Source: Bog-473 sp049513455
GTDB taxonomy: Bacteria > Actinomycetota > Acidimicrobiia > Acidimicrobiales > RAAP-2
Assembly: GCA_049513455.1 (NCBI GenBank)
Contig: JBEKWB010000005.1
Location: 32,775 to 96,774 of the forward strand
Length of the DNA: 64,000 nucleotides
Reading direction: 5' to 3'
In this document: positions 33,735-42,442 of the stretch, one piece after another
Layout of the letters: each line of letters opens with the position of its first letter
Position numbering within the stretch: the first letter of the stretch is position 1
Program-made: the position numbers and the translations under genes
Notes under the pieces: generated by a model
The model's input: only the letters and a program-made list of their open reading frames with translations
Told to the model about the DNA's origin: nothing
Database searches by the model: none

Positions 33735-33757
33735 TTCGTGGCAGACTACGACACGAA
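33735..33757. promoter_or_regulatory. TetR-type operator, copy 2
   Basis: TTCGTGGC-AGACTAC-GACACGAA, 8-7-8 inverted repeat with one mismatched pair. The TTCRTG/CAYGAA arms match copy 1, and the spacer nearly matches copy 3 (AGAGTAC). It lies 99 bases before the P450 start at 33856. Confidence 0.7.
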
Positions 33758-33855
33758 TACGGTACGGTCCTGGCGGAGCAGCGACACGAGAAGGGGGAAG
33801 CGGTGAAACCCACCGCGGGGGAGTTCTCCGGTCCTGCCGGCACAACTGGTCACCC

Positions 33856-35100
33856 ATGCCAATGACTCTCGACATCGATCCGCTCAGGCTTGTCGACCCG
33901 GCGATCTATCAGCGCGAGGGCTGTCCCCATGAACTGTGGACACTCCTGCGCGCCGAGGCGCCGGTGGCCTACTTCGAGCCGCCCGGGTATCCGCCGTTCT
34001 GGGCCATCACCAAGCATTCCGACATCGTGGAGGTAGCCACCCAGCCCTTGAAGTTCTCGAGTGCCAAAGGGATCACCTTGGACCGCAACGCCGAGGCCAC
34101 CACGAAGGCCGTGGCCGGGTTGGAGATGATCGTGTTCCTCGATCCCCCGCGGCACGGGCCCATGCGCCAGGTGGCAAATCGGGAGTTCCTACGGAGCGCA
34201 GTCCGGGCCCGGTTCGACGACATCGGGCACATCGCCGCCCAGATCATCGACGAGGCCAGCACGGGTGGGGACGTGGCCGATTGCGACTTCGTGTCGAGCT
34301 TCGCGGGCCGGCTGCCCCTCGAAGTCATTGCCTGGGTCCTCGGCGTACCCCCCGAAGACTGGCAGCGGTTGCTCAGCGCAACCGACACGATCATCGGGAA
34401 GGAGGACCCCGAGTTTCGACGGGCCGGCGAGACTCCCGGCGACGCCCAGAGGCGTGCGCAGATCGACATGCACCGGTACTTCGATCGAATGGTCGACGAC
34501 CGTCGGCGCAATCCTCGGAGCGACTTGGTGAGCCTTCTCGTGCAGAGCGAGGTGGAAGGCGAGCCCCTGCGGCACGATCAGATCATCGGCTACTGCGAAC
34601 TCCTGGTCGAGGCGGGAAACGAGACGACGCGCGACGCCATCGCCGGCGCCATGCATTCCTTCTGCGAATATCCGGACCAATGGGAGCTCTTGCGACGGCA
34701 ACCGGAACTACTCCCCGACGCCGTCGAGGAGATCTTGCGCTGGGTCACCCCGATCAATTACTTCGTGCGGACGGCGACGGAGGACTACGACTTGAGGGGA
34801 CAGGTCATACGGGCCGGGGACAAGGTCGTCCTCTTCTGGGGATCCGGTAATCGCGATGAGGACGTGTTCGAACGTCCCTTCGAGTTTCGCATCGACCGGA
34901 GGCCGAACCAGCATTTGGTTTTCGGCTTCGGCCCCCACCTGTGCATGGGGGCACACCTGGCTCGGGCCGAGATCGAGAACATGTTCCGCATCCTGTCGAC
35001 CCGGATGGAGTGGTTCGAACAGGCCGGGCCCGTCGAGCGGCTGTATTCGTCAATCAACGGAGCGATCAAGCATCTGCCGATTCGCTACCGGCTCACGTAG
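33856..35100 (+). CDS. Cytochrome P450
   Basis: 414 residues. Heme loop FGFGPHLCMG with ligand C363, I-helix EAGNETTRDAI, ExxR helix EEILRWVTP. The sequence differs substantially from the other two P450s in the window, so three distinct oxygenations are likely. ATG 33856 is followed by another at 33862, and no strong ribosome site is visible. Operator copy 2 lies 99 bases upstream. It ends close to the convergent VOC gene. Confidence 0.93.
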   Translation: MPMTLDIDPLRLVDPAIYQREGCPHELWTLLRAEAPVAYFEPPGYPPFWAITKHSDIVEVATQPLKFSSAKGITLDRNAEATTKAVAGLEMIVFLDPPRHGPMRQVANREFLRSAVRARFDDIGHIAAQIIDEASTGGDVADCDFVSSFAGRLPLEVIAWVLGVPPEDWQRLLSATDTIIGKEDPEFRRAGETPGDAQRRAQIDMHRYFDRMVDDRRRNPRSDLVSLLVQSEVEGEPLRHDQIIGYCELLVEAGNETTRDAIAGAMHSFCEYPDQWELLRRQPELLPDAVEEILRWVTPINYFVRTATEDYDLRGQVIRAGDKVVLFWGSGNRDEDVFERPFEFRIDRRPNQHLVFGFGPHLCMGAHLARAEIENMFRILSTRMEWFEQAGPVERLYSSINGAIKHLPIRYRLT

Positions 35101-35146
35101 GAATTGACGGCAAATGCCACGCCGACGACCCCACTTCGGTACCGGG

Positions 35147-35590
35147 TTACGGTTTCGGGGGCAGGCCGGCCCGAAAGGCGGACGGCAGCAGCTCGAGCAA
35201 CTGGCCGTCGGGGTCTCGGATGAAGAGGGCGGCACCGACGTCGCTCTCCTCGACGATCTCTCCCCCGTACTCGGCCGCCTTCGCGGCGGTCTCTCGCACG
35301 TTATCGACCGAGATCGACAAGTGGGTGAGACCGGGCTCGTCCATTCCTCGCCGCGCAAACGGAGCTGTCGCACCGGGCGCCGAGTAGTGCATCAGTTCGA
35401 GGACGAAGCCATCGAGGGTCAAATAGGAGGCAGTGACGCCGAGCGGAGGTTCCAGGCAGCAGAGCTTCGCGGTGGCCTCGTCGGGTGGAGTGATCTCGTA
35501 CCAGGGACTGAATCCGAGCACCTCCTGGTAGAAACGCTTCGAGCGCTCGAGGTCCGTGACGACCTGTCCGGTGTGGTTATAGATGGCCAT
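35147..35590 (-). CDS. VOC-family (glyoxalase/bleomycin-resistance fold) protein
   Basis: 147 residues from ATG 35590 behind GGAGGCGAGGG. Two beta-alpha-beta-beta-beta modules: MAIYNHTGQVVTDLERSKRFYQEVLGFSPW with an early histidine, and LTHLSISVDNVRETAAKAAEYGGEIVEES with DVGAALFIRDPDGQLLELLP. Such proteins are lyases, isomerases (for example methylmalonyl-CoA epimerase-like) or dioxygenases. The N-terminal histidine, the middle histidine and the late glutamate in QLLELLP would form the metal site. It diverges from the ferredoxin gene; function in the cluster is unassigned. Confidence 0.82.
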   Translation of the reverse strand: MAIYNHTGQVVTDLERSKRFYQEVLGFSPWYEITPPDEATAKLCCLEPPLGVTASYLTLDGFVLELMHYSAPGATAPFARRGMDEPGLTHLSISVDNVRETAAKAAEYGGEIVEESDVGAALFIRDPDGQLLELLPSAFRAGLPPKP

Positions 35591-35702
35591 CCCTCGCCTC
35601 CGGTCCAGTCGCCGCGACCCACGCGCGGATGCCATCGTAAGCACACCCTTCAACTGTGTGCCACCGTCGGAACCGGCACCGGTTCAGTGACGACCCTACT
35701 GT

Positions 35703-35708
35703 TACCCT
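35703..35708 (+). promoter_or_regulatory. Leaderless-type -10 box TACCCT
   Basis: TACCCT ends six bases before the ATG at 35715 of the ferredoxin gene. GGAAAA in between could alternatively serve as a weak ribosome site. Confidence 0.45.
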
Positions 35709-35714
35709 GGAAAA

Positions 35715-35951
35715 ATGACCCCGGAACTTGACGACGCCAGGTCAAAGGGTCTCCGCAGCACGGCGAGTATCGACCGACAGGCCTGCATGGGTTCTGGAAA
35801 CTGCCTCTACTGGGCGCCCGAGGTCTTTGACCTTGACGACGACGGAATAGCCGTGGTGATCGGCGAGGTGGCGGAGAACGACGACCGGGTACAACAGGCG
35901 GCCACCAATTGTCCCACGGGGGCGATACGTATCGGAGAGACGCTTCCTTAG
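35715..35951 (+). CDS. Ferredoxin, P450-type [3Fe-4S]
   Basis: 78 residues. Cysteines C24, C30 and C66 (QACMGSGNCLYWAPEVF and NCPTGAI) are the three ligands of a [3Fe-4S] cluster; the position of the fourth cysteine in CxxCxxC is replaced by glycine/serine, the usual P450-partner pattern. It likely carries electrons to one or more of the cluster's P450s. It lies divergent to the VOC gene and ten bases before the HyuB-type gene, so it probably starts that operon. No ferredoxin reductase gene is present in the window. Confidence 0.9.
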   Translation: MTPELDDARSKGLRSTASIDRQACMGSGNCLYWAPEVFDLDDDGIAVVIGEVAENDDRVQQAATNCPTGAIRIGETLP

Positions 35952-35961
35952 GGAGGATCGA

Positions 35962-37743
35962 ATGAAACACGAAACAGCTGCGATCGATCTCGTCACCGCG
36001 GAAGTGATCCGCTCCGCCATGGAGACGGTTTGCTTCGAAATGGCAACGTTCGTCTCACGAACGGCCACGACACCGATTCTCAATCAGAGCAACGAACGCA
36101 ACGCGACGATCCTCGACTGGAGGGGTCGCCTGACCGCCCTGTCCGTCGGGATCCCCCAGTTCATGCTGAGTTCGACGCTCCCGGTCCAGTTCAGCATTGA
36201 ATTCTTCGGCGACGACCTCACCCCGGGAGACGTCATTGTGGCCAACGACCCGTACCACGGGGGCGGGCACCTCCCCGACTTCAACGTGTTCTCACCGGTC
36301 TTCTCCGACAAGGGCGAGCTCCTCCTTATTGCGTCGATCCAGTGCCACCACGGCGATACCGGCGGGGCCGTCGCCGGTGGTTACAACACCATGGCGAGGG
36401 ACATCTACGCAGAAGGCACCCGGTACCCCCTCCTGAAGATCATCGACGGGGGCAGGGAGCGCCGGGACGTCGTGCTGACCATGAGAGCCAACAACCGGCT
36501 TCCCGGCTTCATCGGGGACCTGCGATCGCAGGTCGGTGCCGCCCAACTGGGAGCAAAGCGTCTCGGTGAGTTGGTGGGGCGCTACGGACCGGACACCATC
36601 AAGGCGGCCGTCGACCACACCATCGAGGACGCCCATAGTCGGTTCTCGAGGGAGATTGCCGGCTGGCCCGATGGCACCTACGTGGCGGACGTCTATGTCG
36701 ACAGCGATCCGCAGGGTAATCAGGACCTGCACGTTCACGTCGCCGTGACCGTCGACGGCGACCACCTGATCATCGACTTCGAAGGATCCGACGAAAGGCC
36801 TGAGATCTCAGGGTGGTCGACCTTCGGCAACACCAGAGGGAACGCGATCGCCCAACTGGCGAGCCTGGTCGACCCGAGCATTCCCAAGAACGAAGGCTTC
36901 TTCGACTGCGTCGAACTTCGTGTTCCATCCGGCTGTTGCCTCAACCCTACAGAGGGCAGGCCGGTAAGCAGCGGTACCCACCATCCCGGTGTCGAGGTGG
37001 GTGACGCCATTGCGCTTGCCATGTCCCAGATCATCCCCGACCGCTGTGCCCCACAGACGTACAAGTTCGGAAGCCCCCGCCAAATGTGGGGCGACGTCGA
37101 CCCGCGCACGGGCAGAGCCTTCTTCGACCACGGTGGCGAGGTCAGCGCGGGATGGGTCAATGCCGTGAACGGGGTCGACGGTTGGGGGGCGATGGCGGCG
37201 GCCATGGGAAACCTCATCAAAGCCGAGGCCGAATTCAACGAGGGTCTGTTCCCCCACATTCTGAGGAGCCGCAACTACATCGTCGATTCCGGTGGTCCGG
37301 GAAAGTTCCGGGGCGGCTGTGGCAGCCACTTCGTCAAGGAGGTCCGCACCCCCACCTACGTAAGCCAGTACATCGTCAACCAACGACACATTCACCCAGG
37401 AATTGCAGGGGGAGAACACGGCAGCCCGGACTCGTGCACGTTGAGTCCGGGAACCGAGCGGGAGGTGGTCGTGGCGCCTGCCGTCACCGCCCATTTGCTC
37501 GAGGCGCATGAGCAGCTGGTCTACGAGTTCGGTGGTGGGGGCGGTTGGGGCGACCCACTCGAGCGAGAGCCCTGGAGGGTCCTGGAAGACGTGTGGGACG
37601 AGTATGTCTCGATCGAAGGGGCCCGGGTCGACTATGGCGTCGTCGTGAAGGGCTCATTGGAAGACCTGACTCTTTCGATCGATGATGCCGCGACGACAGC
37701 ACTCCGGGCGGAATTGATGGAAAAGCGCGGCACACTTTCATGA
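35962..37743 (+). CDS. Hydantoinase B/oxoprolinase-family subunit (HyuB-like)
   Basis: 593 residues. N-terminal IDLVTAEVIRSAMETVCFEMATFVSRTATTPILNQSNERNATILD, then PGDVIVANDPYHGGGHLPDFNVFSPVF, the metal-site region IQCHHGDTGG, and ASLVDPSIPKNEGFFDCVELRVPSGCCLNP, all typical of HyuB/acetophenone carboxylase/oxoprolinase B subunits. With a HyuA subunit it hydrolyses cyclic amides or carboxylates ketones at ATP cost. Its ATG follows AGGGAGGATCGA, and its stop overlaps the HyuA start by four bases. The order B then A is the reverse of the more common arrangement. Confidence 0.9.
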   Translation: MKHETAAIDLVTAEVIRSAMETVCFEMATFVSRTATTPILNQSNERNATILDWRGRLTALSVGIPQFMLSSTLPVQFSIEFFGDDLTPGDVIVANDPYHGGGHLPDFNVFSPVFSDKGELLLIASIQCHHGDTGGAVAGGYNTMARDIYAEGTRYPLLKIIDGGRERRDVVLTMRANNRLPGFIGDLRSQVGAAQLGAKRLGELVGRYGPDTIKAAVDHTIEDAHSRFSREIAGWPDGTYVADVYVDSDPQGNQDLHVHVAVTVDGDHLIIDFEGSDERPEISGWSTFGNTRGNAIAQLASLVDPSIPKNEGFFDCVELRVPSGCCLNPTEGRPVSSGTHHPGVEVGDAIALAMSQIIPDRCAPQTYKFGSPRQMWGDVDPRTGRAFFDHGGEVSAGWVNAVNGVDGWGAMAAAMGNLIKAEAEFNEGLFPHILRSRNYIVDSGGPGKFRGGCGSHFVKEVRTPTYVSQYIVNQRHIHPGIAGGEHGSPDSCTLSPGTEREVVVAPAVTAHLLEAHEQLVYEFGGGGGWGDPLEREPWRVLEDVWDEYVSIEGARVDYGVVVKGSLEDLTLSIDDAATTALRAELMEKRGTLS

Positions 37744-39818
37744 CGACGGCGGGGTACCGCATCGGCGTTGACGTCGGTGGGACCTTCACCGACTGCGTGC
37801 TGCTCCGACCGGACGGAGCGGTCATCGTCGAAAAGACACCGACGACACCGGAGGACCAGTCGATCGGCGTGCTGGCCGGACTGGCCCGACTGGCCGACAC
37901 CGAGGGGCTCCCGAGTGTGCGTGAACTGCTGGAGAGTTGCGAGTCGATGGTGCACGGGACGACGACAGCCGACAACACGATGATCCAGATGTCGGGTGCC
38001 ACGACAGGCCTCATCGTCACCCAGGGATTTCGCGACGAGATCGAGTTTCGCCGTTGCTTCAAGGAGGACATTTGGGATCCCGCCCTTCCCGCGCCGACTC
38101 CCATTGCCCGCCGCCGGGTACGCCTCGAGGTCGCCGAGCGGCTGACGGCCGAAGGAGGCGTGGATATCGCCCTCGACGAGGAGGGCGTCCGCAAGGCGGC
38201 GGCCCGGCTCCGCTCTTTCGGTGTGACATCGATCGCCGTCGTCTTCCTCTATTCGTACTTGAATCCAGTGCACGAGCTTCGGGCCCGAGAGATCATTCTG
38301 GACGAGTTCCCCGATCTGGAACTTCTCTCACTGTCCCATGAGGTGTACCCCAAGCCGCCGGAGTTCGAGCGAACTTCGACCACGCTCGTGAATGCCTACG
38401 TCGGACCTCCGATCGTTCGGTACGTGGACAGGCTCGGGGAGGCCCTTTCCTCCGCCGGGTTCGCGCAGGAGCTGCTCCTGGCGACATGTTCGGGCGGGGT
38501 TGCCACACCGGCGGATGTCAAGACGCGTCCACTCGTCACAATGAGCTCCGGACCGACAGGCGGCGTGGTCGCAGCCGCACGCAGTGCATCGAGGGTGGGG
38601 CTGGGCGATGTCGTCAGCGTCGACATGGGTGGGACGAGTTACGACGTCTGCCTCATTCGTGACGGCCGACCGGAGGTCACGAGTGACTGGAATTGGAGGC
38701 ATCGCTACTGCATCGCACTGCCGATGGTCGACATTCACGCCATCGGCGCCGGGGGTGGCTCGCTGATTCGCACGGCCAACGGTGCCCTCACCGTGGGACC
38801 CGAGTCGGCCGGAAGCGCGCCGGGACCTGTCTGCTATGGCCGGGGCGGCTCGGAGCCGACCGTGACCGACGCAGATCTGGTGTTGGGTCGACTCGATCCG
38901 GCATCGTTCTGGAATGGTCGCCTGCACCTGGACGTCGAGGGTGCGCACCGCGCCCTGGGCGCGGTCGGCCGGGGCATCACGATGAGTGCGGAGGAGACCG
39001 CCGTGGCGGCCATCGACATCATCGACGCCCACATGGCCGACGCCGTTCGCCGAGTCCTGTCTCTGGCGGGTGCCGACGCGCGAGACCTCGATCTCGTTGC
39101 CTTCGGGGGTATGGGGGCGGTCCACGCAGCCCGGCAGTGCGCGATGCTCGGCATGCGGCGCGTGCTGATACCCGCCGCGGCGCCGGCCTTCTCCGCGCTC
39201 GGGCTACTCACCGCCGACCACGTCATCGACGAGACGCGGAGCCTCGTGAACGATTGGCGCGAAATTGACGTGGACGTGCTCACCCGGCTCGCCGAGGAGC
39301 TGCGAAGTGCGGCGGCGGCAAAACTTGACGGCGCCGGAGTGGCGGAGGAGGACCGTCGCTATGAATGGCGCCTCAACCTCGTCTATCCCGGACAGACATT
39401 CGACGTCCCGATACCAATCGACAGACCCAACGACCAGCCGATCACCCGCCCCGTGCTCGCAGCGGCGGCCGAGGAGCTCCACCGCCGGAACGAAGCCGCC
39501 CGCCTCATTGAGGCCCGCTCCCAAGAACCGGTGGTACGGGGTATCCGCCTCATCGCCATCGGGCTCGTCGAGCAACCCAAGGTCGCAGCCGCGCACCCGG
39601 ACGACCACCCTGCCCCGTCCACCCACCGCCGCGTCTATGCGGGTCGAGCGTGGTTCGACGAGGTTCCCGTCTACCCGGCCCGCACGCTCGGACTGGGTGC
39701 ACAGGTGACGGGACCCGCGCTGATCCAGAGCCCGTTCACGACCATCGTCCTCGGCGACGGAGACGCGGCCGTCACCCACCCCGGCGGCGACATCTTGATC
39801 GAGGTAGCCACGACATAA
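37740..39818 (+). CDS. Hydantoinase A/oxoprolinase-family ATP-binding subunit (HyuA-like)
   Basis: 692 residues. The actin-like ATPase fold shows YRIGVDVGGTFTDCVLL at the N terminus, SMVHGTTTADNTMI, LVTMSSGPTGGVVAAARSA, VVSVDMGGTSYDVCLI and AFGGMGAVHAARQC. It phosphorylates the substrate amide or carboxylate, and the B subunit completes hydrolysis or carboxylation. The exact reaction (N-methylhydantoin, 5-oxoproline, acetone or acetophenone type) cannot be read from sequence. Translationally coupled to the HyuB gene. The C-terminal domain GRAWFDEVPVYPARTLGLGAQVTGPALIQSPFTTIVL is complete. Confidence 0.92.
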   Translation: MTTAGYRIGVDVGGTFTDCVLLRPDGAVIVEKTPTTPEDQSIGVLAGLARLADTEGLPSVRELLESCESMVHGTTTADNTMIQMSGATTGLIVTQGFRDEIEFRRCFKEDIWDPALPAPTPIARRRVRLEVAERLTAEGGVDIALDEEGVRKAAARLRSFGVTSIAVVFLYSYLNPVHELRAREIILDEFPDLELLSLSHEVYPKPPEFERTSTTLVNAYVGPPIVRYVDRLGEALSSAGFAQELLLATCSGGVATPADVKTRPLVTMSSGPTGGVVAAARSASRVGLGDVVSVDMGGTSYDVCLIRDGRPEVTSDWNWRHRYCIALPMVDIHAIGAGGGSLIRTANGALTVGPESAGSAPGPVCYGRGGSEPTVTDADLVLGRLDPASFWNGRLHLDVEGAHRALGAVGRGITMSAEETAVAAIDIIDAHMADAVRRVLSLAGADARDLDLVAFGGMGAVHAARQCAMLGMRRVLIPAAAPAFSALGLLTADHVIDETRSLVNDWREIDVDVLTRLAEELRSAAAAKLDGAGVAEEDRRYEWRLNLVYPGQTFDVPIPIDRPNDQPITRPVLAAAAEELHRRNEAARLIEARSQEPVVRGIRLIAIGLVEQPKVAAAHPDDHPAPSTHRRVYAGRAWFDEVPVYPARTLGLGAQVTGPALIQSPFTTIVLGDGDAAVTHPGGDILIEVATT

Positions 39819-39915
39819 GCGCCGGAATCGGCAACTTCGAACGGAGAACGCGCAGTTTCCGCGTTCCTGTCCCGACGGGTAACGTGACCGAATACTTGGA
39901 AAGGAAGTCTCACCA

Positions 39916-40662
39916 ATGAGAACGGTTGTCGTGGGGGCCTCGAGCGGTCTCGGCCGATCCATCGCCACGGGACTCGGTCAGCGCGGCGCCACGGTGGCCC
40001 TCTTGGCCCGCCGCCTCGACCGACTGGTCGACGCAGCCCGGGAAGCCGGGCCCGGCGCCGTGGCCGTCGCCTGTGACGTCACGGATGAGAAGTCCTGCCG
40101 AGCCGCCATCGACGAGGCGGCGGGCACCCTGGGCGGGCTCGACGCTCTCGTCTACGCCACGGGAATCGGGCCGCTGGGCCACCTCGTCGACATCACCGCC
40201 GAGACGTGGCGGCGTACGTTCGACACCAACGTGATCGGGGCGGCACTCGTGACCGCCGCCGCCATCCCCCACCTCGCCAAGACCCGCGGGGTCGCGACAT
40301 ACCTCTCGTCGGTCAGCGCCTCGTTCACCCCGCCCTGGCCCGGTCTCGGCGCGTACGCCACCAGCAAAGCTGCGCTCGATACGTTGGTGGAGGCCTGGCG
40401 GAGCGAACATCCTGCCGTCGGCTTCACCCGTGTCGTCGTGGGGGATTGCGCCGGCGGGGAGGGGGCGTCGGCCACCGAGTTCACCAACGAATGGGACTGG
40501 GACGTGGCCGCCGACTTCTACCCGATCTGGGAGGCGCGCAATTACCTGTCCGGCTCCCTGATGGATGTCGACGAGCTCGTCCGGGTCGTTGACACCGTCC
40601 TGCGCTGCGGCGCCAGCGCGCACATGCCGCTCGTCGCGGTCACTCCCCGACCACCTGTGTGA
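39916..40662 (+). CDS. SDR-family NAD(P)-dependent oxidoreductase
   Basis: 248 residues. Nucleotide motif VVVGASSGLGRSIATGLG at the N terminus, YLSSVSA with catalytic serine, AYATSKAALDTL with Y-x-x-x-K intact. Starts behind GGAAAGGAAG, 97 bases after the HyuA gene. It would oxidise an alcohol or reduce a ketone of the pathway intermediate. The C-terminal region after LSGSLMDVDELVRVVDTVLRCG is normal length. Confidence 0.9.
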   Translation: MRTVVVGASSGLGRSIATGLGQRGATVALLARRLDRLVDAAREAGPGAVAVACDVTDEKSCRAAIDEAAGTLGGLDALVYATGIGPLGHLVDITAETWRRTFDTNVIGAALVTAAAIPHLAKTRGVATYLSSVSASFTPPWPGLGAYATSKAALDTLVEAWRSEHPAVGFTRVVVGDCAGGEGASATEFTNEWDWDVAADFYPIWEARNYLSGSLMDVDELVRVVDTVLRCGASAHMPLVAVTPRPPV

Positions 40663-40725
40663 ACGGGGCGCTCAGCCCGCTCGCCTACCCCGGCGCCATC
40701 GGTCAACGCTTGACCAGCCGTGAAT

Positions 40726-40748
40726 ATGATGTCAGAGTACGACATCAA
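40726..40748. promoter_or_regulatory. TetR-type operator, copy 3 (upstream of tetR)
   Basis: ATGATGTC-AGAGTAC-GACATCAA; the inner seven bases of each arm pair perfectly. It is 95 bases before the TetR gene and overlaps the start codon of a possible 37-residue ORF. TATGAT within it could also be a -10 box, implying repression by occlusion. Confidence 0.75.
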
Positions 40749-40839
40749 AACACACGGCAGGACGTGGCGGGCCACCTACGAGGCCGTTGATGTCGTCCCG
40801 GTCGACGAGGAGATCGAGTCGTCGGTGAAGTTGGCATAG
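40726..40839 (+). CDS. Possible small ORF (37 aa) before the TetR gene
   Basis: Two consecutive ATGs (40726, 40729) open a frame reading MMSEYDIKTHGRTWRATYEA and so on, ending with TAG four bases before the TetR ATG. It is hydrophilic and acidic at its C terminus. Third positions are G/C rich, as in real genes here. There is no ribosome site upstream, and the start lies inside the operator, so it is either leaderless or not translated. No family is recognised. Confidence 0.35.
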   Translation: MMSEYDIKTHGRTWRATYEAVDVVPVDEEIESSVKLA

Positions 40840-40843
40840 CAAG

Positions 40844-41482
40844 ATGGACGCCGTGAGCACCGCCATGAGACCAGAACCCGCGGAGCCGGCGCGGGCTGGC
40901 CGACCCTACGACGGCACCCTCCGTCGCGAGCGGGCCGCGGAGACGAAGGAGCGGATACTCGTGGCCGGTTCAGAGCTCCTCCACCACTCGTCTGTCCGGG
41001 ATTGGAAGAGGCTGACGGTCCGGGCCGTGGCCGATCGAGCGGGCGTCAATGAACGGACCGTCTACCGGTACTTCGGTAACGAGCGGGGGCTGCGCGACGC
41101 CGTGATGCACCGTCAGGAGGAGGAGGCCGGGATCGATCTGGCGGGCATGGACCTCGAGGGCATCGCCAACGTCGCGGCGCAGATCTTCAATCATGTCTCG
41201 ACCTATCCGGTGGAACCCCGTCCGCCCCTCGACCCGACACTCGTCGATGCGAACCAGCGCCAGCGGGATGCGCTGCTCGGCGCCATAGCCGCAAGGGCGA
41301 AGGGGTGGACGGAGGAAGATCAGGTGGTCGCGGCGGCAATGTTCGACGTGCTCTGGAGCGTGGCCTCATACGAACGCCTGGTCGTCGACTGGCAGATCGA
41401 CCACGAGCGGGCCACCCGAGGACTCACCTGGGTCATCGAACTGGTCGAGCAGGCCGTTCGGGACGGTCGCAGACCGGCGTGA
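40844..41482 (+). CDS. TetR/AcrR-family regulator
   Basis: 212 residues. Helix-turn-helix at about residues 57-79: LTVRAVADRAGVNERTVYRYFGNERGL, preceded by the usual helix AAETKERILVAGSELL. The C-terminal ligand domain is unassigned. Its own upstream region carries an 8-7-8 inverted repeat that is found again before two P450 genes, making it the probable local regulator of the 28-41 kb cluster. Start at ATG 40844 is supported by length; the first 20 residues are a non-conserved tail. It converges with the SDR gene at 41506. Confidence 0.9.
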   Translation: MDAVSTAMRPEPAEPARAGRPYDGTLRRERAAETKERILVAGSELLHHSSVRDWKRLTVRAVADRAGVNERTVYRYFGNERGLRDAVMHRQEEEAGIDLAGMDLEGIANVAAQIFNHVSTYPVEPRPPLDPTLVDANQRQRDALLGAIAARAKGWTEEDQVVAAAMFDVLWSVASYERLVVDWQIDHERATRGLTWVIELVEQAVRDGRRPA

Positions 41483-41505
41483 CCCCCATGATCGGGCGAC
41501 GGCAG

Positions 41506-42297
41506 TCAACCGCCGGCCGGCTCGTTTCCGCGCGCCCCGTCCAGGGGAGGTTGGCGCACAGGCCGGCCGGCGACGGTCCCCCCATCGACCGGAACGGTGA
41601 TGCCCGTGATCTGCGCCGAGCGTCCGCTGGCCAGGAAAAGGACGGCCTCGGCGACATCACGCGACGTGCCCTGGCGCTGCAGAGGTTGGTCAAGCCGGAT
41701 AATCGGACCCAGGTCGTAGTTCGTGATGCCGGTGGGAATATGGCCTGGCGCGATGCAATTCACCCGGACCCCGTATTCAGCCAAATCGGTGGCGATGATC
41801 CGGCTGAACTGGACGACGGCCGCTTTGGAGGTGCGGTAGGCGATCGGGGGCCCACCCCCGGTGAGTCCGCCGATCGACGACGTGTTGATGATCGAACCCC
41901 CACCATGTTCGGCCATGTAGCGGGCGGCCCGCTGGCTGCCGTGGATCACACCCAACAGGTTCACGGCCAGGACGCGTTCGAGGTCGCGGAGGTCGTCGCG
42001 CAGGAAACGCCGGAACGAGCTCGCAATACCGGCGTTGTTGAACATGACGTCAAGCCCGCCGAAGGTATCCGTCGCAAAATCCACGAGCTCTTGGATCTGA
42101 TCCACGTCGGCCACGTCGGTCTGCTTGAACGCGGCGGCGTCTCCGAGCGTGGCCGCCAGCTCTCGGCCCTGATCCTCCGCCACGTCGGCGATGACGACTC
42201 TGGCCCCTTCGCTGACGAACAGCTCAGCGGTGGCCCGTCCGATCCCGCTCGAACCCCCCGTCACAATGGCAACCTTTGCCGAGAGCTCCTGGCCCAT
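41506..42297 (-). CDS. SDR-family NAD(P)-dependent oxidoreductase
   Basis: 263 residues. TGGSSGIGRATAELF nucleotide loop, MFNNAGIAS, SIINTSS with catalytic serine and AYRTSKAAV with Y-x-x-x-K. Typical classical SDR oxidising a secondary alcohol. Starts behind AAAGGAA and is divergent from the third P450 gene, sharing a 145-base promoter region in which no copy of the TetR-type repeat is seen. The last 20 residues (RPVRQPPLDGARGNEPAGG) are an unstructured tail. Confidence 0.92.
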   Translation of the reverse strand: MGQELSAKVAIVTGGSSGIGRATAELFVSEGARVVIADVAEDQGRELAATLGDAAAFKQTDVADVDQIQELVDFATDTFGGLDVMFNNAGIASSFRRFLRDDLRDLERVLAVNLLGVIHGSQRAARYMAEHGGGSIINTSSIGGLTGGGPPIAYRTSKAAVVQFSRIIATDLAEYGVRVNCIAPGHIPTGITNYDLGPIIRLDQPLQRQGTSRDVAEAVLFLASGRSAQITGITVPVDGGTVAGRPVRQPPLDGARGNEPAGG

Positions 42298-42442
42298 GGA
42301 AAGCGTTCCTTTCGATGATGGTCTCGGTGCGACAACCGAACATACAGCGAGCGTGCCGCTTCAGCCGTTCTGACCATACCCGCAGAGCTCTGGGGAGTAG
42401 AGCACCGTCAGGGCACTTGCCCTCCGTCACATTGGAGCACCA

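Noticed and set aside
33803..33865. 20-codon frame with GTG start overlapping the second P450 start
   Set aside because: Too short, low complexity, and overlap could be chance; no supporting ribosome site.
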